64,000 nucleotides of DNA from the NCBI RefSeq assembly GCF_002003665.1, contig NZ_JATM01000002.1, positions 186,001 to 250,000 of the forward strand, given 5' to 3'. This stretch comes from Bombella intestini (GTDB lineage Bacteria > Pseudomonadota > Alphaproteobacteria > Acetobacterales > Acetobacteraceae). Position numbers and translations under genes: made by a program. A model generated the notes under the pieces. It did not search any database, was not told where the DNA came from, and worked only from the letters and a program-made list of their open reading frames with translations. This document shows positions 1 to 8,998 of the stretch, one piece after another; position 1 is the first letter of the stretch; each line of letters begins with the position of its first letter.

Positions 1-399
1 CCAGTTTTCAAAGCCTTCCATACCATTCTGATGCTGCCAAAACTGATGGAATATATAGTGGTTGTTCATGAGGGTGCGGATAGGGCCGGAGAAGCGATGC
101 CATAGGGCGGTGTAGATGGTTTTTTCTTTCATGTCATGCTGGGCCAACTTATTGAAGAAATTGATGAAGGTAGCCCGTTCGCTGATGGTAGTTCCCTGAA
201 AATCGGTTTCATCAGCGTAAGCGGCATTGAAAGAAATCCAGAGGAAAATGAAGCGGGCATCTTCATCATTTCCGCACTGTTCGGCCCGGCCAATCCAGCT
301 GATAGCACGGTGGACTCGCAACCCCATGGTTTCGGGGAAATCATGCCGAAGGTTACGTTGTCTTTCTTTCAGGGCTTCATAGTGTAATGCGGTGGTCAT
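1..399 (-). CDS. HEPN-like hypothetical protein, C-terminus cut by window edge
   Basis: The frame opens at an ATG at 399 and stays open for 133 codons to the window edge, so the C-terminus is missing. The product has no signal peptide or membrane segment and looks all-helical and charged. The N-terminal part, with LRVHRAISWIGRAEQ and then FIFLWISFNAAYAD, resembles hypothetical proteins of the HEPN superfamily, which often act on RNA or in stress and defence. That assignment rests on recalled resemblance and no catalytic R-x4-6-H motif is evident. It is divergent from the small secreted gene at 446. Confidence 0.6.
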   Translation of the reverse strand, partial: MTTALHYEALKERQRNLRHDFPETMGLRVHRAISWIGRAEQCGNDEDARFIFLWISFNAAYADETDFQGTTISERATFINFFNKLAQHDMKEKTIYTALWHRFSGPIRTLMNNHYIFHQFWQHQNGMEGFENW

Positions 400-445
400 A
401 AAGCCTCTCTCTGAGTGTATTTTCTATATAGCCTAGGGTGATATT

Positions 446-763
446 ATGCTGAAAAACAATGCTTCACATAGGGTATTTGTCATCTCATTGATTTTTTTAA
501 TGCTTGCGGGAGGGATATTTCCGGAGCCTGCAATGGCGGGGCGTCTATCTTTTCCAGTCAGGGGCGTTTTTAGGTTGTTCGGCAAGGTGCATCCGCCGAG
601 ATTTCACCTGAAGGGACGGGAGACCGTGCCTGCCCGTCCTTCCTCTGAAAAGCAGGCATCTACGATGCAGTTTTTCCGCTTTGTGGGAGCGGGTAGTGCT
701 ATTGCCCGCATGACGGACTGTCAGAAGGATGCCAAACAAGGGCAGGCCTGCAAGGCGAGGTGA
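446..763 (+). CDS. Small secreted protein, unknown function
   Basis: A 105-residue protein with a clear N-terminal signal peptide: a basic start, then a hydrophobic core, ending near the PAMAG cleavage region around residue 31. The mature part is basic and low in complexity and holds two cysteines near the C-terminus (TDCQ and QACKAR), which could form a disulfide after export. The start is the ATG at 446, preceded by an AGGGTG-like ribosome-binding site. I do not recognise the family. No operon partner lies downstream, where an AT-rich gap follows. Confidence 0.55.
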   Translation: MLKNNASHRVFVISLIFLMLAGGIFPEPAMAGRLSFPVRGVFRLFGKVHPPRFHLKGRETVPARPSSEKQASTMQFFRFVGAGSAIARMTDCQKDAKQGQACKAR

Positions 764-1111
764 GCGTTGGACCGTATAGAGGTTGAAGACTCGTAGGAGG
801 GAAGGAACCCCGCCATAGAATGCCGTCCAAGTTTATATGAAGGACTGCATAGCTATTAACAAATAGCCAACTGTAAATAAGGCATAACCTAAATATTAAC
901 GTAAACCTTAATTTAAGGAATATTGTTCATCTATTTTGAAAAATGTCTTTTCTTTCGTTAAAAATTTCATCATGTTTTTGGCATAAGCAAGTCTAATCCA
1001 TGCATTTTGTATGGTTTTTTTGAGAAATTATGTCTTGAGACTCTGTCATCAGCCAAGCCTTTGGTCATGCTGGCGGAAGGAATGAAATTTCTGGAGGGAT
1101 GGGACATTTTC
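764..1111. other. Intergenic region and leader of the chemotaxis operon
   Basis: About 350 bases without a supported gene. The second half (about 850-960) is markedly AT-rich, as expected for a promoter region of the downstream chemotaxis operon. I cannot pick a single -35/-10 pair with confidence. The frame of the chemoreceptor is open back to an ATG at 1007, so part of this stretch could be translated if that start is used. Confidence 0.4.
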
Positions 1112-2638
1112 ATGTTCAACTGGTTGTATAAGTCAGCTCCGTTCCGTGTGCAGGTACGGGTAGCAATGCTGGCCATCGAGCTTTATCTCGCTGTACAGCT
1201 CTTTGTAGAGACTGTCGGCTATATCCAGAGTGGTATATTCAGCCGTGTTTCCATCATTAATATGGCAACGCTCCTTTTTGGTATGGCCCTTACGTGGGCT
1301 ATCTGGCTGTTCCTGACCAAAGCTCTGACTGAACCGATTGAGAAACTGACAGATATGGGCATGGCTCTGGGGCGTGGGGAAACGCCCGACCTCGGCCCGT
1401 ATGAGAATAGGACAAACTGTGTCGGGCGGGTTGGCAAGATGCTGGCCTCGTTTGCCTTGAGCCTTCAGGAGCAGAAGGCAGCAGAAAAAGCGCATAGTGA
1501 GGCAGTCAATAAAGCTCTGGACACTACGGAGAAACTCAAAGAGCGTGAGGCTCGTACTCATGCCGTTGTGGAAGAGCTTAACCGTGTGATGCAGATGCTG
1601 GCGCAGGGTAATTTGTCCATTCGCATTACGAGTGCCCTGTTTGACGGTGAGTTTGGCCCTGTGCGGGAGGCCTTTAATGAGTCTCTGACCGGGCTGGGTG
1701 GTGCCCTGTCTGTTGTGGCAGAAAGCTCCAACATGATCGCCAATGGGGCCAGCGAGATTTCTACAGCATCGGACGATCTGGCAAAACGCACGGAGCGTCA
1801 GGCGGCAAGTCTCGGGCAGGTGACAGCGTCTGTTAAATCCATTGCTTCTGGCTTCAAAGTTACGGCCAGCAACTGTTCGCACGCCAGTAGCGAGACCAAG
1901 GCAACGCTGGAGAAGGTCAAAACGGCCTCCAACGGGATGGAACAGACCAGCGTAGCGATGAACTCCATCAAGACCTCCTCTGACGATATCGTACAGATCA
2001 CACGGTCTGTGAGCGATATTGCCTTCAAGACCAATGTTCTAGCTCTTAACGCCAGTGTGGAAGCCGCTCGTGCTGGTGAGGCCGGACGTGGCTTTGCTGT
2101 GGTCGCTAAGGAGGTTCAGTCCCTTGCGGAACAGTCTGCCAAGGCGGCCGATATGATCCGTGATGTGCTGGAGACAGCCACGGCCCATGTGCAGGAAGGT
2201 GTCCGCCTCGTAGCCCGGACTAGCGGCCTACTTAAGGACGTAGAAGAAGGGACAGAAGCACTGGCGGACAGGGTAGAGGTTGTCTCTAAAGCGACCGAAG
2301 AGCAGGCCCGTAGTCTGGCAGAAGTATCGGATGCTGTGAGCAACATGGATGGCATGACCCAGCAGAATGCCGCTATGGTCGAAGAATCTACAGCCGCCAG
2401 CCACAATTTGACAACACAGACCGTCAAGCTGCGTCAGACATTGGCGACCTTTACCATTGGCTCCAACCAGAATCTGCAACTCTCTCATGAGAGACCGGCC
2501 CTTGCCAATGAGGCTCCTGCCCAGATGCCTCCAAAGAGCAGAACACCGATGCTGAGCAGTCAGCGCGGCGAGATTCAGCAAGATGGCAAGGTTCTGCCAA
2601 CCCATTCGGATGATGAAACAGGGTGGGATCATTTCTAA
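1112..2638 (+). CDS. Methyl-accepting chemotaxis protein
   Basis: Inner-membrane chemoreceptor that controls CheA activity. From the start at 1112 it has 508 residues: a first membrane helix (about 12-35), a very short periplasmic loop, a second helix (about 50-72), a HAMP-like linker and a long cytoplasmic coiled coil. The signalling tip is clear (NVLALNASVEAARAGEAGRG). The C-terminus ends in GWDHF, which fits the xWxxF pentapeptide that tethers CheR and CheB to receptors. The near absence of a periplasmic domain suggests it senses membrane or cytoplasmic cues. The start was chosen for GGAGGG 12 bases upstream; an upstream ATG at 1007 is possible. The stop overlaps the next start (TAATG). 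Confidence 0.93.
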   Translation: MFNWLYKSAPFRVQVRVAMLAIELYLAVQLFVETVGYIQSGIFSRVSIINMATLLFGMALTWAIWLFLTKALTEPIEKLTDMGMALGRGETPDLGPYENRTNCVGRVGKMLASFALSLQEQKAAEKAHSEAVNKALDTTEKLKEREARTHAVVEELNRVMQMLAQGNLSIRITSALFDGEFGPVREAFNESLTGLGGALSVVAESSNMIANGASEISTASDDLAKRTERQAASLGQVTASVKSIASGFKVTASNCSHASSETKATLEKVKTASNGMEQTSVAMNSIKTSSDDIVQITRSVSDIAFKTNVLALNASVEAARAGEAGRGFAVVAKEVQSLAEQSAKAADMIRDVLETATAHVQEGVRLVARTSGLLKDVEEGTEALADRVEVVSKATEEQARSLAEVSDAVSNMDGMTQQNAAMVEESTAASHNLTTQTVKLRQTLATFTIGSNQNLQLSHERPALANEAPAQMPPKSRTPMLSSQRGEIQQDGKVLPTHSDDETGWDHF

Positions 2639-2940
2639 TGGCGGAGGCAGTACAGGGAGGGAGTCCTCTCATTTCTCTGCCGCAGCGTCTGGATACGAGT
2701 GCGGCGGCAGAGCTGAAGGCTCTCCTGCTGGAAGAGACCGGGGCGGCAGAAGGCGCAGTGCCGTTGTTGGATGCATCCGAGGTCGATTACGTTGGAGGAC
2801 TCTGCCTTCAGCTTCTTCTGGCTAGCGGGCTGAAAGTCGGTCCGTGTTCTGAAAAAGCAGCGGAAGCCTTTGCGCTGTTTGGTGTTCAGCAGCAGCTTCT
2901 GGAAGCGATGGATGAGAAGGAGAGCCGCCATGACGGCTGA
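2638..2940 (+). CDS. STAS-domain protein of the chemotaxis operon
   Basis: A 100-residue single STAS domain, the fold of anti-sigma-factor antagonists. The strand-loop-helix signature is visible as LLDASEVDYVGGLCLQLLLA; the position that carries the phosphorylated serine in SpoIIAA-type proteins is glycine here, so regulation by phosphorylation is unlikely. It sits between the receptor and the first cheY, the place occupied by the gene called cheX in the Caulobacter chemotaxis operon. Its start overlaps the receptor stop and its end overlaps cheY by 11 bases, so the genes are translationally coupled. Its exact role in chemotaxis is not known to me. Confidence 0.75.
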   Translation: MAEAVQGGSPLISLPQRLDTSAAAELKALLLEETGAAEGAVPLLDASEVDYVGGLCLQLLLASGLKVGPCSEKAAEAFALFGVQQQLLEAMDEKESRHDG

Positions 2941-3313
2941 ACAGAAGGTAAGAGTCCTGACGGTAGATGATTCCCGCACTATGCAGGGTGTTCTACGCAA
3001 GGCACTTAGCGAAGCTGGCTATGATGTTATTCAGGGGGGGGATGGTGTCGAGGGGCTGGAGGTCCTGCAGCAGGCTTCTCCAGCACCGCAGGCCATCATC
3101 ACAGATATCAACATGCCTCGTATGGATGGTTTCCAGTTCATCGAGGCGGTGAGGAAGCTGGACGCTTTTTCCCGTATTCCCATCATTTGCCTGACCACCG
3201 AAACGGATGAGGAGAAAAAGAACCGTGCCCGGTCCCTCGGGGCTACGGGCTGGATAGCCAAACCCTTCAATGCCGAGAAGCTCGTATGGGCTATTCGGCG
3301 GGTTACAGCGTAA
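2930..3313 (+). CDS. cheY: Chemotaxis response regulator CheY (first copy)
   Basis: A 127-residue stand-alone receiver domain. The acidic pocket (VDDS near residues 12-15), phosphoacceptor Asp59 in ITDINMP, the conserved Thr in CLTTETD and the Lys in AKPF are all present. It is phosphorylated by CheA and should act on the flagellar switch or serve as a phosphate sink. The start at 2930 (MTAEQ) was chosen because it gives the usual receiver N-terminus; the frame is open further upstream inside the STAS gene. A second cheY lies after cheB, as in Caulobacter. Confidence 0.93.
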   Translation: MTAEQKVRVLTVDDSRTMQGVLRKALSEAGYDVIQGGDGVEGLEVLQQASPAPQAIITDINMPRMDGFQFIEAVRKLDAFSRIPIICLTTETDEEKKNRARSLGATGWIAKPFNAEKLVWAIRRVTA

Positions 3314-3324
3314 GGGAGCGTGAT

Positions 3325-5568
3325 ATGGGCGATGTCATGGACGATATTCTCAAGATATTCTTTGAGGAATGTGATGAGCTCCTCCCCGAGCTGGAAAGGG
3401 GGCTGGGCGAAATCTCCGAGGAAGAGTCCAGCCAAGAGACCATCAATGCCATCTTTCGGGCGGTACATTCCATCAAGGGTGGAGCGGCTTCCTTCGGTTT
3501 GGACCGTCTTGTTCGCTTCGCCCATGTGTATGAAAGTGCGCTGGATGGCTTGCGGTCTGGCAAGGTAGAACCGGACCAAGCCATCATCAAGACGTTCTTC
3601 CTTGCGATGGATGTTCTGAGTGATCTTGTCGCTGAGGCAAAACATACGGGTGATGAGGTCGATGAAGGGCGGATAGATGAGAATGTCCGTAAGCTGGAGG
3701 CGATCATTGGTCAGGGCGGGGATGCGCCAGCGTCTTCTGAGGTTGGTGAAACACCAGTGCCAGAAGATTTCACTCCCGTAACAGTTGACCTGGGCGGATT
3801 TGATTTTGATGATCCCGCTGAAGGTTTTGGCGAGACACCGCCGCAAATGCTGACAGTGACCTTCCGGCCGCATAGCGAACTATATAGCCGTGGTGACGAT
3901 GCTCGGAATCTTCTGTTGGGGCTGCAAGAGCTTCTGCCGGTAGAAGAGGCCGGTGCTATGGATGTTGTCTGTAGCACGCAGGAGCTGCCCGCTCTGGTAG
4001 ACCTCCCCGCTGAGGATGCCCGTTTGGGTTGGACAGTCCGTTTGCCAGAACCGCCGGGTAGTGCGCTGGAAGAGGACATTCAGGCGGTATTTGATTGGGT
4101 TGGTGATGTCTGTGATTTTCAGATTGCCCGAGACGGTCAGGCCGGAGAAGCCGTCGAGCCGGAGCCCGCAGAAGATGCCGCCGTGCAGGAAGATGTACCG
4201 GTTGTTCCGGTTCCAGCTGAGATGGTGGAGAGTGTACCACAGGCTGACCCCGCTCCTTCAGCTCCGGCGTCTGCTCCTGCCTCGGCTCCAGCGAAAGTGG
4301 GGCGTAAGCGGGAACAGAATGCTTCCATTCGTGTGGATATCGGGCGGATTGGTATGTTGATGGACATGGTCGGTGAGATGGTCATCGGTCAGGCCTCTCT
4401 TGAATCCGCTTTGACACGGGATGGGGCCTTGTATGACCCGGAATTGCTCAAGCGTTTGGCTGTTATCAAAACACTGACACGGGATATTCAGGAGGCTGTC
4501 ATGGCGATCCGTGCGCAGCCCGTCCGTAATGTGTTTCAGCGGATGCAACGTGTGGTGCGAGAGGCCAGCAGTCTGGCGAATAAAGATGTCGCCCTCGTGC
4601 TGGAAGGGGAGGAAACAGAGGTTGACCGTACCCTGATCGAAAATCTGACAGACCCGCTAACCCACATGCTGCGCAATGCAGTGGACCATGGAATTGAAAG
4701 CCCGCAGGCTCGTCAGGCCGCAGGGAAACCGGCGCAGGGCACAATTTGGCTCTCTGCCCGACATCGTTCCGGGCGCATCCTGATCGAGATTCGTGATGAT
4801 GGTGGTGGGATCAATACCCAGCGTGTTCTCCAGACAGCTATCAAGCGGGGCATTGTTGCCTCGGGTGCATCGCTTGGGGAGAATGAGATTAATGAGCTGA
4901 TTTTCGCCCCCGGCTTCTCCACGGCAGAAACCGTATCGGACCTTTCCGGTCGTGGTGTAGGGATGGATGTGGTCAAACAGGCCATTCAGAATCTCGGTGG
5001 GCGTGTGAACATCCAAAGCACGCCGGGCAAGGGGACACTTTTCACCCTTAGCCTGCCGCTGACATTGGCCGTGCTGGATGGAATGCTCATTGAGTGCCGT
5101 GGCTCTACCATGGTTGTGCCGGTTTCATCTGTTGTGGAACTGGTTACGGTGCAGATGAAGGAAGATGTGTACACCATCCCCGATGGTAGCCATGTCGTTT
5201 CCGTACGAGGCCGGTGTATTCCGTTGATCTATCTGGGAGACGAGCTAACCCTCCCTGAGGAGAACGGTACGCAGGAAGAGCCTCACCATATGGGCCGTGC
5301 CGGAGAAGAAGGGCAGATGATCGTTCTCGTTGTGGAGAATGAGGCAGGTGCCCGGGCGGCATTGGTTGTGGATGGTGTCCGGGATCAGGCTCAAGTCGTC
5401 ATCAAGAGCATCGAGAAGAATTACCGTCAGATCAAGGGCGTTTCGGCTGCCACCATTCTTGGGGATGGTAGCGTGTCGCTCATTCTTGATGTGTCAACGC
5501 TGATTGTGTCCGCAACGAAACGTGTAGACACCCGCGCGCTGGAAGCCATCGCAGAGCGGGCAGCGTAA
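3325..5568 (+). CDS. cheA: Chemotaxis histidine kinase CheA
   Basis: The central kinase of the system, 747 residues. Domains in order: Hpt with phosphorylated His48 (AVHSIKGGAASFG); a divergent CheY-binding P2-like region around 170-270; a Pro/Ala-rich linker near 280-325; the dimerisation helices; the ATPase with N box (MLRNAVDHGIE, near 445), DDGGG (near 490) and GRGVGMD (near 542); and a CheW-like P5 domain from about 575. It autophosphorylates at the Hpt and passes phosphate to CheY and CheB. The start at 3325 has GGGAG seven bases upstream. It lies 11 bases after cheY and 23 bases before cheW. Confidence 0.96.
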   Translation: MGDVMDDILKIFFEECDELLPELERGLGEISEEESSQETINAIFRAVHSIKGGAASFGLDRLVRFAHVYESALDGLRSGKVEPDQAIIKTFFLAMDVLSDLVAEAKHTGDEVDEGRIDENVRKLEAIIGQGGDAPASSEVGETPVPEDFTPVTVDLGGFDFDDPAEGFGETPPQMLTVTFRPHSELYSRGDDARNLLLGLQELLPVEEAGAMDVVCSTQELPALVDLPAEDARLGWTVRLPEPPGSALEEDIQAVFDWVGDVCDFQIARDGQAGEAVEPEPAEDAAVQEDVPVVPVPAEMVESVPQADPAPSAPASAPASAPAKVGRKREQNASIRVDIGRIGMLMDMVGEMVIGQASLESALTRDGALYDPELLKRLAVIKTLTRDIQEAVMAIRAQPVRNVFQRMQRVVREASSLANKDVALVLEGEETEVDRTLIENLTDPLTHMLRNAVDHGIESPQARQAAGKPAQGTIWLSARHRSGRILIEIRDDGGGINTQRVLQTAIKRGIVASGASLGENEINELIFAPGFSTAETVSDLSGRGVGMDVVKQAIQNLGGRVNIQSTPGKGTLFTLSLPLTLAVLDGMLIECRGSTMVVPVSSVVELVTVQMKEDVYTIPDGSHVVSVRGRCIPLIYLGDELTLPEENGTQEEPHHMGRAGEEGQMIVLVVENEAGARAALVVDGVRDQAQVVIKSIEKNYRQIKGVSAATILGDGSVSLILDVSTLIVSATKRVDTRALEAIAERAA

Positions 5569-5591
5569 CAGGCGGGTTAGAAAAGAAAGTC

Positions 5592-6119
5592 ATGGATCTT
5601 ATGTCTCTGGAAGAAAAGAAACAGACGGACGGACAGGTAAACGGAGTTTCCCCCGTATCCTCAGGAGGGCGGGAGCAGATGATCATTTTCACGGTAGGGG
5701 AGCAGCGATATTGCATTCCTATCCTGAGCATCAAGGAGATCAGGGAGTTTGAGGACCCGACCTACCTGCCGCATTGCCCTGCCTATGTGGAGGGAGCCAT
5801 CAATATCCGTGGTAATATTGTTACGGTCGTTAATCTTGCCAATTATCTTGGTACAGCCCCGCAGGCTGATAATGAGCGGCGTGTCGTTATCATCATAGAG
5901 GATGGTGCGAGCCGTGCCACATGCGGGCTGCTGGTGGATAGTGTCATTGGCATTACGGAGATCGCTCTGGATGAAATTCAGCCCATTTCTGTTGATGGTG
6001 GTGCGGCGGAGCTAAGCGGTCTTGTCAGCATAGGGGAGCGTGTTATCCGCATTTTGCGGTTGGATACTGTCCTGAGCCGTCTGCTGGGGGATCAGGCTGT
6101 CAGCACGGCAGCAGGGTGA
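5592..6119 (+). CDS. cheW: Chemotaxis coupling protein CheW
   Basis: A 175-residue CheW-domain protein that couples the receptor to CheA. The body from about residue 33 (FTVGEQRYCIPI) carries the typical CheW strands, including YVEGAINIRGNIVTVVNL and the late segment LVDSVIGITEI. An N-terminal extension of about 30 charged residues precedes the domain; an internal ATG three codons on would change little. It follows cheA by 23 bases and precedes cheR by 10, in one operon. Confidence 0.94.
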   Translation: MDLMSLEEKKQTDGQVNGVSPVSSGGREQMIIFTVGEQRYCIPILSIKEIREFEDPTYLPHCPAYVEGAINIRGNIVTVVNLANYLGTAPQADNERRVVIIIEDGASRATCGLLVDSVIGITEIALDEIQPISVDGGAAELSGLVSIGERVIRILRLDTVLSRLLGDQAVSTAAG

Positions 6120-6129
6120 GGGCAGGCCG

Positions 6130-6972
6130 ATGACGACTATGGAGCCACAGGGCGGCTTTTCCTATTCGGAGGCTGATTTCCGGCGGGTGCAGGACATTGC
6201 CCGGAGGGAAGCGGGAATTAATCTGCCCATCTCCAAGCGCAGTCTTGTTTTCTCCCGTGTGTCCCGGCGCATCCGTGCGACTGGGCGGGCTTCCTTTCGT
6301 GATTATCTGGATTATGTCAGCGGGCGGGAGGGACAAGACGAGCTAAAGGAGCTCATTTGCGTTCTGACAACCAATGTGACGCAATTCTTCCGGGAGAAAA
6401 GCCATTTTGAGCATCTGGAAGCGCATGTCCTGCCGCAGCTGGGAGAAAAACTGCGTGCCGGGGGGCGGGGGCGGCTTTGGTCGGCGGCCTGCTCGACCGG
6501 GCAGGAACCGTGGAGCATGGCAATGTCCGTTATGGCGGAGCTGCCAGATGCCTTGCGGATGGACCTGAAGATTCTAGCTACGGACATCAATCACGCTGTG
6601 GTGGAGACGGGGCGCATCGGCCAGTACCCCGCAGAGGAGGTCCGAAGTGTGCCCCAACGCTGGCAGGATGCCTATATGGAACCTATGGAGATGGAGCAGG
6701 TTAGCATGGCGCGGGAGATACGGCGCCTTGTTACGTTCCGGCCGCTCAATCTTAATCGGGAATGGCCTTTCAAGGGCCAGTTTGACGTCATCTTTTGTCG
6801 GAATGTCGTGATCTATTTTGATGACGAAACCCGTAATGCTCTGTGGAAGAGGCTTGCGGATCGGCTGGTGCCGGGTGGATTCCTCTACGTTGGTCATTCC
6901 GAGCGGGTGGACTGCATTAGGGAATGTCACCTTGAGGCTGTGGCACCGACAATCTACATGAAAAAGGGTTGA
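6130..6972 (+). CDS. cheR: Chemotaxis methyltransferase CheR
   Basis: S-adenosylmethionine-dependent methyltransferase that methylates receptor glutamates. It is 280 residues, the normal length. The N-terminal helical domain (about 10-85) is followed by the methyltransferase fold, with LWSAACSTGQEPWS as the SAM-binding motif and FDVIFCRNVVIYFDDETR as the later signature. The tether-like pentapeptide at the end of the receptor in this operon is the expected docking site for its beta subdomain. It is separated from cheB by only four bases. Confidence 0.95.
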   Translation: MTTMEPQGGFSYSEADFRRVQDIARREAGINLPISKRSLVFSRVSRRIRATGRASFRDYLDYVSGREGQDELKELICVLTTNVTQFFREKSHFEHLEAHVLPQLGEKLRAGGRGRLWSAACSTGQEPWSMAMSVMAELPDALRMDLKILATDINHAVVETGRIGQYPAEEVRSVPQRWQDAYMEPMEMEQVSMAREIRRLVTFRPLNLNREWPFKGQFDVIFCRNVVIYFDDETRNALWKRLADRLVPGGFLYVGHSERVDCIRECHLEAVAPTIYMKKG

Positions 6973-6976
6973 GGCC

Positions 6977-8023
6977 ATGAAAGAACGGGTCAAGGTTCTT
7001 GTAGTGGATGATTCAAGAACCGCCAGAGAGCTGATCAAACGCTCTTTTCTCAAATATCCCGAGATTGATGTTATTGGCATGGCCTCGAACCCGATCGAGG
7101 CACGGGATCTCATCATTGCTGACCAGCCGGATGTCATTACGCTGGATATTGAAATGCCGGGCATGAATGGACTTCAGTTTCTGGAGAAGATCATGCGGTT
7201 ACGACCAATCCCGGTGGTGATGGTGTCCAGCATGACCACACGGGGGGCCAATACGGCCATTACGGCTCTTCAGATGGGGGCTTTTGAATGTTTCCCAAAA
7301 CAGGGCGGGACAGGGGAGGCTTTTGCCGGTTTGGGGCAGATCGTGTTGGAGGCTGCCCGGTACCAGCCCGGCCTGCGGCAGGTTGTTCCAGCGGGGGGAC
7401 GGCCGGTGCGGATGGCACCCCTCACGGGAAGTGCTGCCGCTACATGGCGTACATCGTTCGATGTAGTGGGCATTGGCTCCTCCACTGGCGGGGTGGAAGC
7501 GGTGGAAGAGGTGATCAAGGATTTCCCGGCTAACAGCCCACCCATCGTTATTTGCCAGCATATGCCATCACTTTATACATCCAGCTTTGCCGCACGGTTG
7601 GATAGCCTCATCCCTCAGCTTTCTGTTGCCGAGGCGCAGGATGGGGAAATGCTGGCCCCCGGTATGGTCCGCATCGCTCCCGGTGGAGAGACGCATCTTG
7701 TTTTGGAGGGCCACGCGCCGCGGCTCTTTACAAAATTGCGAGCGGGAGAGCCTGTTGGTGGGCATCGGCCCTCGGTGGATAGGCTCTTCCATTCCATCGC
7801 CCAGACGGCAGGCAGTACCTCGCTGGGCATTATCCTGACGGGAATGGGGCGGGATGGAGCCGAAGGGCTGCTGGCCATGCGGCAGGCTGGGGCCCGGACC
7901 ATCGGGCAGGACAGGGCTTCCTCCGTTGTGTATGGCATGCCCCGTGTCGCTGCTGAGCTGGGCGCCGTAGAGAAGGTGGGATCCCTGATGGAGATCCCCG
8001 GTCTTGCTATGGGCATGCATTAG
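6977..8023 (+). CDS. cheB: Protein-glutamate methylesterase CheB
   Basis: Receptor demethylase and deamidase under CheA control, 348 residues. The N-terminal receiver domain has phosphoacceptor Asp57 (LDIEMPGMNG). A linker (about 130-160) leads to the esterase domain with the catalytic Ser in GSSTGG (about 169), His in CQHMP (about 195) and Asp in GMGRDGAEG. Together with CheR it sets adaptation. It ends 80 bases before the second cheY, the largest gap in the operon, though no terminator is visible there. Confidence 0.96.
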   Translation: MKERVKVLVVDDSRTARELIKRSFLKYPEIDVIGMASNPIEARDLIIADQPDVITLDIEMPGMNGLQFLEKIMRLRPIPVVMVSSMTTRGANTAITALQMGAFECFPKQGGTGEAFAGLGQIVLEAARYQPGLRQVVPAGGRPVRMAPLTGSAAATWRTSFDVVGIGSSTGGVEAVEEVIKDFPANSPPIVICQHMPSLYTSSFAARLDSLIPQLSVAEAQDGEMLAPGMVRIAPGGETHLVLEGHAPRLFTKLRAGEPVGGHRPSVDRLFHSIAQTAGSTSLGIILTGMGRDGAEGLLAMRQAGARTIGQDRASSVVYGMPRVAAELGAVEKVGSLMEIPGLAMGMH

Positions 8024-8103
8024 AAGACAGGAGTGCCCGATATGGCACTCTTTATGTCAGGCGATCCTGACGAGTGATTATCAGAAGGCAGAAAGGTTCA
8101 TAA

Positions 8104-8493
8104 ATGCCGTCCGCATCTCAGATTCGAGCTTTAATTGTAGATGATCAGGCTTCCATTCGGCAGGTTCTTGCTAGCCATATGGCGGCTCTTGGCTTTAAGG
8201 GAGTCGTGCAACGCAAGGATGGGAAAGAGGCTCTGGATTATCTGGAAGCTAATCCTATTCATCTGGTGATTTCCGATTTCAATATGCCGGGAATGGATGG
8301 CCTAGCCTTGCTGGAGGCTGTGCGCTCTAACCCGAAGACGGCTAAACTGGCGTTTATCATCCTTACGGGTGAGGCTAATGCCGGGCTTGTGCAGAAGGCC
8401 GTGGCAGCCGGAGTTAATAACTTTCTGGCCAAGCCGTATACGGTCGCCAAGTTGAAGGAAACCCTAGAGAAAGTTTTCGGGCCCATCAGGTGA
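8104..8493 (+). CDS. cheY: Chemotaxis response regulator CheY (second copy)
   Basis: A 129-residue receiver domain with the acidic pair in IVDDQ, phosphoacceptor Asp58 (ISDFNMPGMDG), Thr in ILTGE and Lys in AKPY. It is closer to the classic CheY pattern than the first copy. In Caulobacter the equivalent cheYII is the regulator that acts on the motor; that role here is inference. Its last four bases overlap the GTG start of cheD, so the two are probably translated together. Confidence 0.94.
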   Translation: MPSASQIRALIVDDQASIRQVLASHMAALGFKGVVQRKDGKEALDYLEANPIHLVISDFNMPGMDGLALLEAVRSNPKTAKLAFIILTGEANAGLVQKAVAAGVNNFLAKPYTVAKLKETLEKVFGPIR

Positions 8494-8951
8494 CGGAAAC
8501 GCTGAAGATCACGACTGTTATTCAGGGGGAGATCGCCATTTCGGACGATCCCAGCGTGGTGTTCGGCACGTTGCTGGGGTCGTGCATTTCGGTCTGCATG
8601 TATGATCCTCAGGCAGGTGTTGGGGGAATGAACCATTTTCTCCTGCCGGGGGAGGACTGCCTAGGAAGCATGGATGCAGCAGCTTATCTGTATGGGATCA
8701 ACGCCATGAAAGCGTTGGAGGCCGGGATCATAAAAGCAGGGGGTGGGCGGGAGCGTCTGCAATGCAAGGCTTTTGGCGGGGCCGCTGTGCTGTCCATCGC
8801 AAGCGATGTTGGGCAGGAGAATGTCGGTTTCCTTCTGGATTATTTCCGGAGGGAGGATATTCGCTGCGTGTCTTACAGCTTTGGTGGTAGCCAGGTACGG
8901 CGTATTCGTTTCTGGCCGACAACAGGAAAAGTCTTGCAAAACCTGTGCTGA
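8490..8951 (+). CDS. cheD: Receptor glutamine deamidase CheD
   Basis: Deamidates receptor glutamines to glutamate so that they become methylation sites; 153 residues. The catalytic cysteine is Cys32 in LLGSCISVCMYD and the histidine is His49 in GGMNHFLLPG, with the C-terminal GGSQVRRIRFW element also present. The GTG start at 8490 overlaps the cheY stop (GTGA), which fixes the start and implies translational coupling. Confidence 0.93.
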   Translation: MTETLKITTVIQGEIAISDDPSVVFGTLLGSCISVCMYDPQAGVGGMNHFLLPGEDCLGSMDAAAYLYGINAMKALEAGIIKAGGGRERLQCKAFGGAAVLSIASDVGQENVGFLLDYFRREDIRCVSYSFGGSQVRRIRFWPTTGKVLQNLC

Positions 8952-8998
8952 GGTCTGGTTTTACAAGCCGGAGGCACTGGTATGGAGAAAGAAAGATA

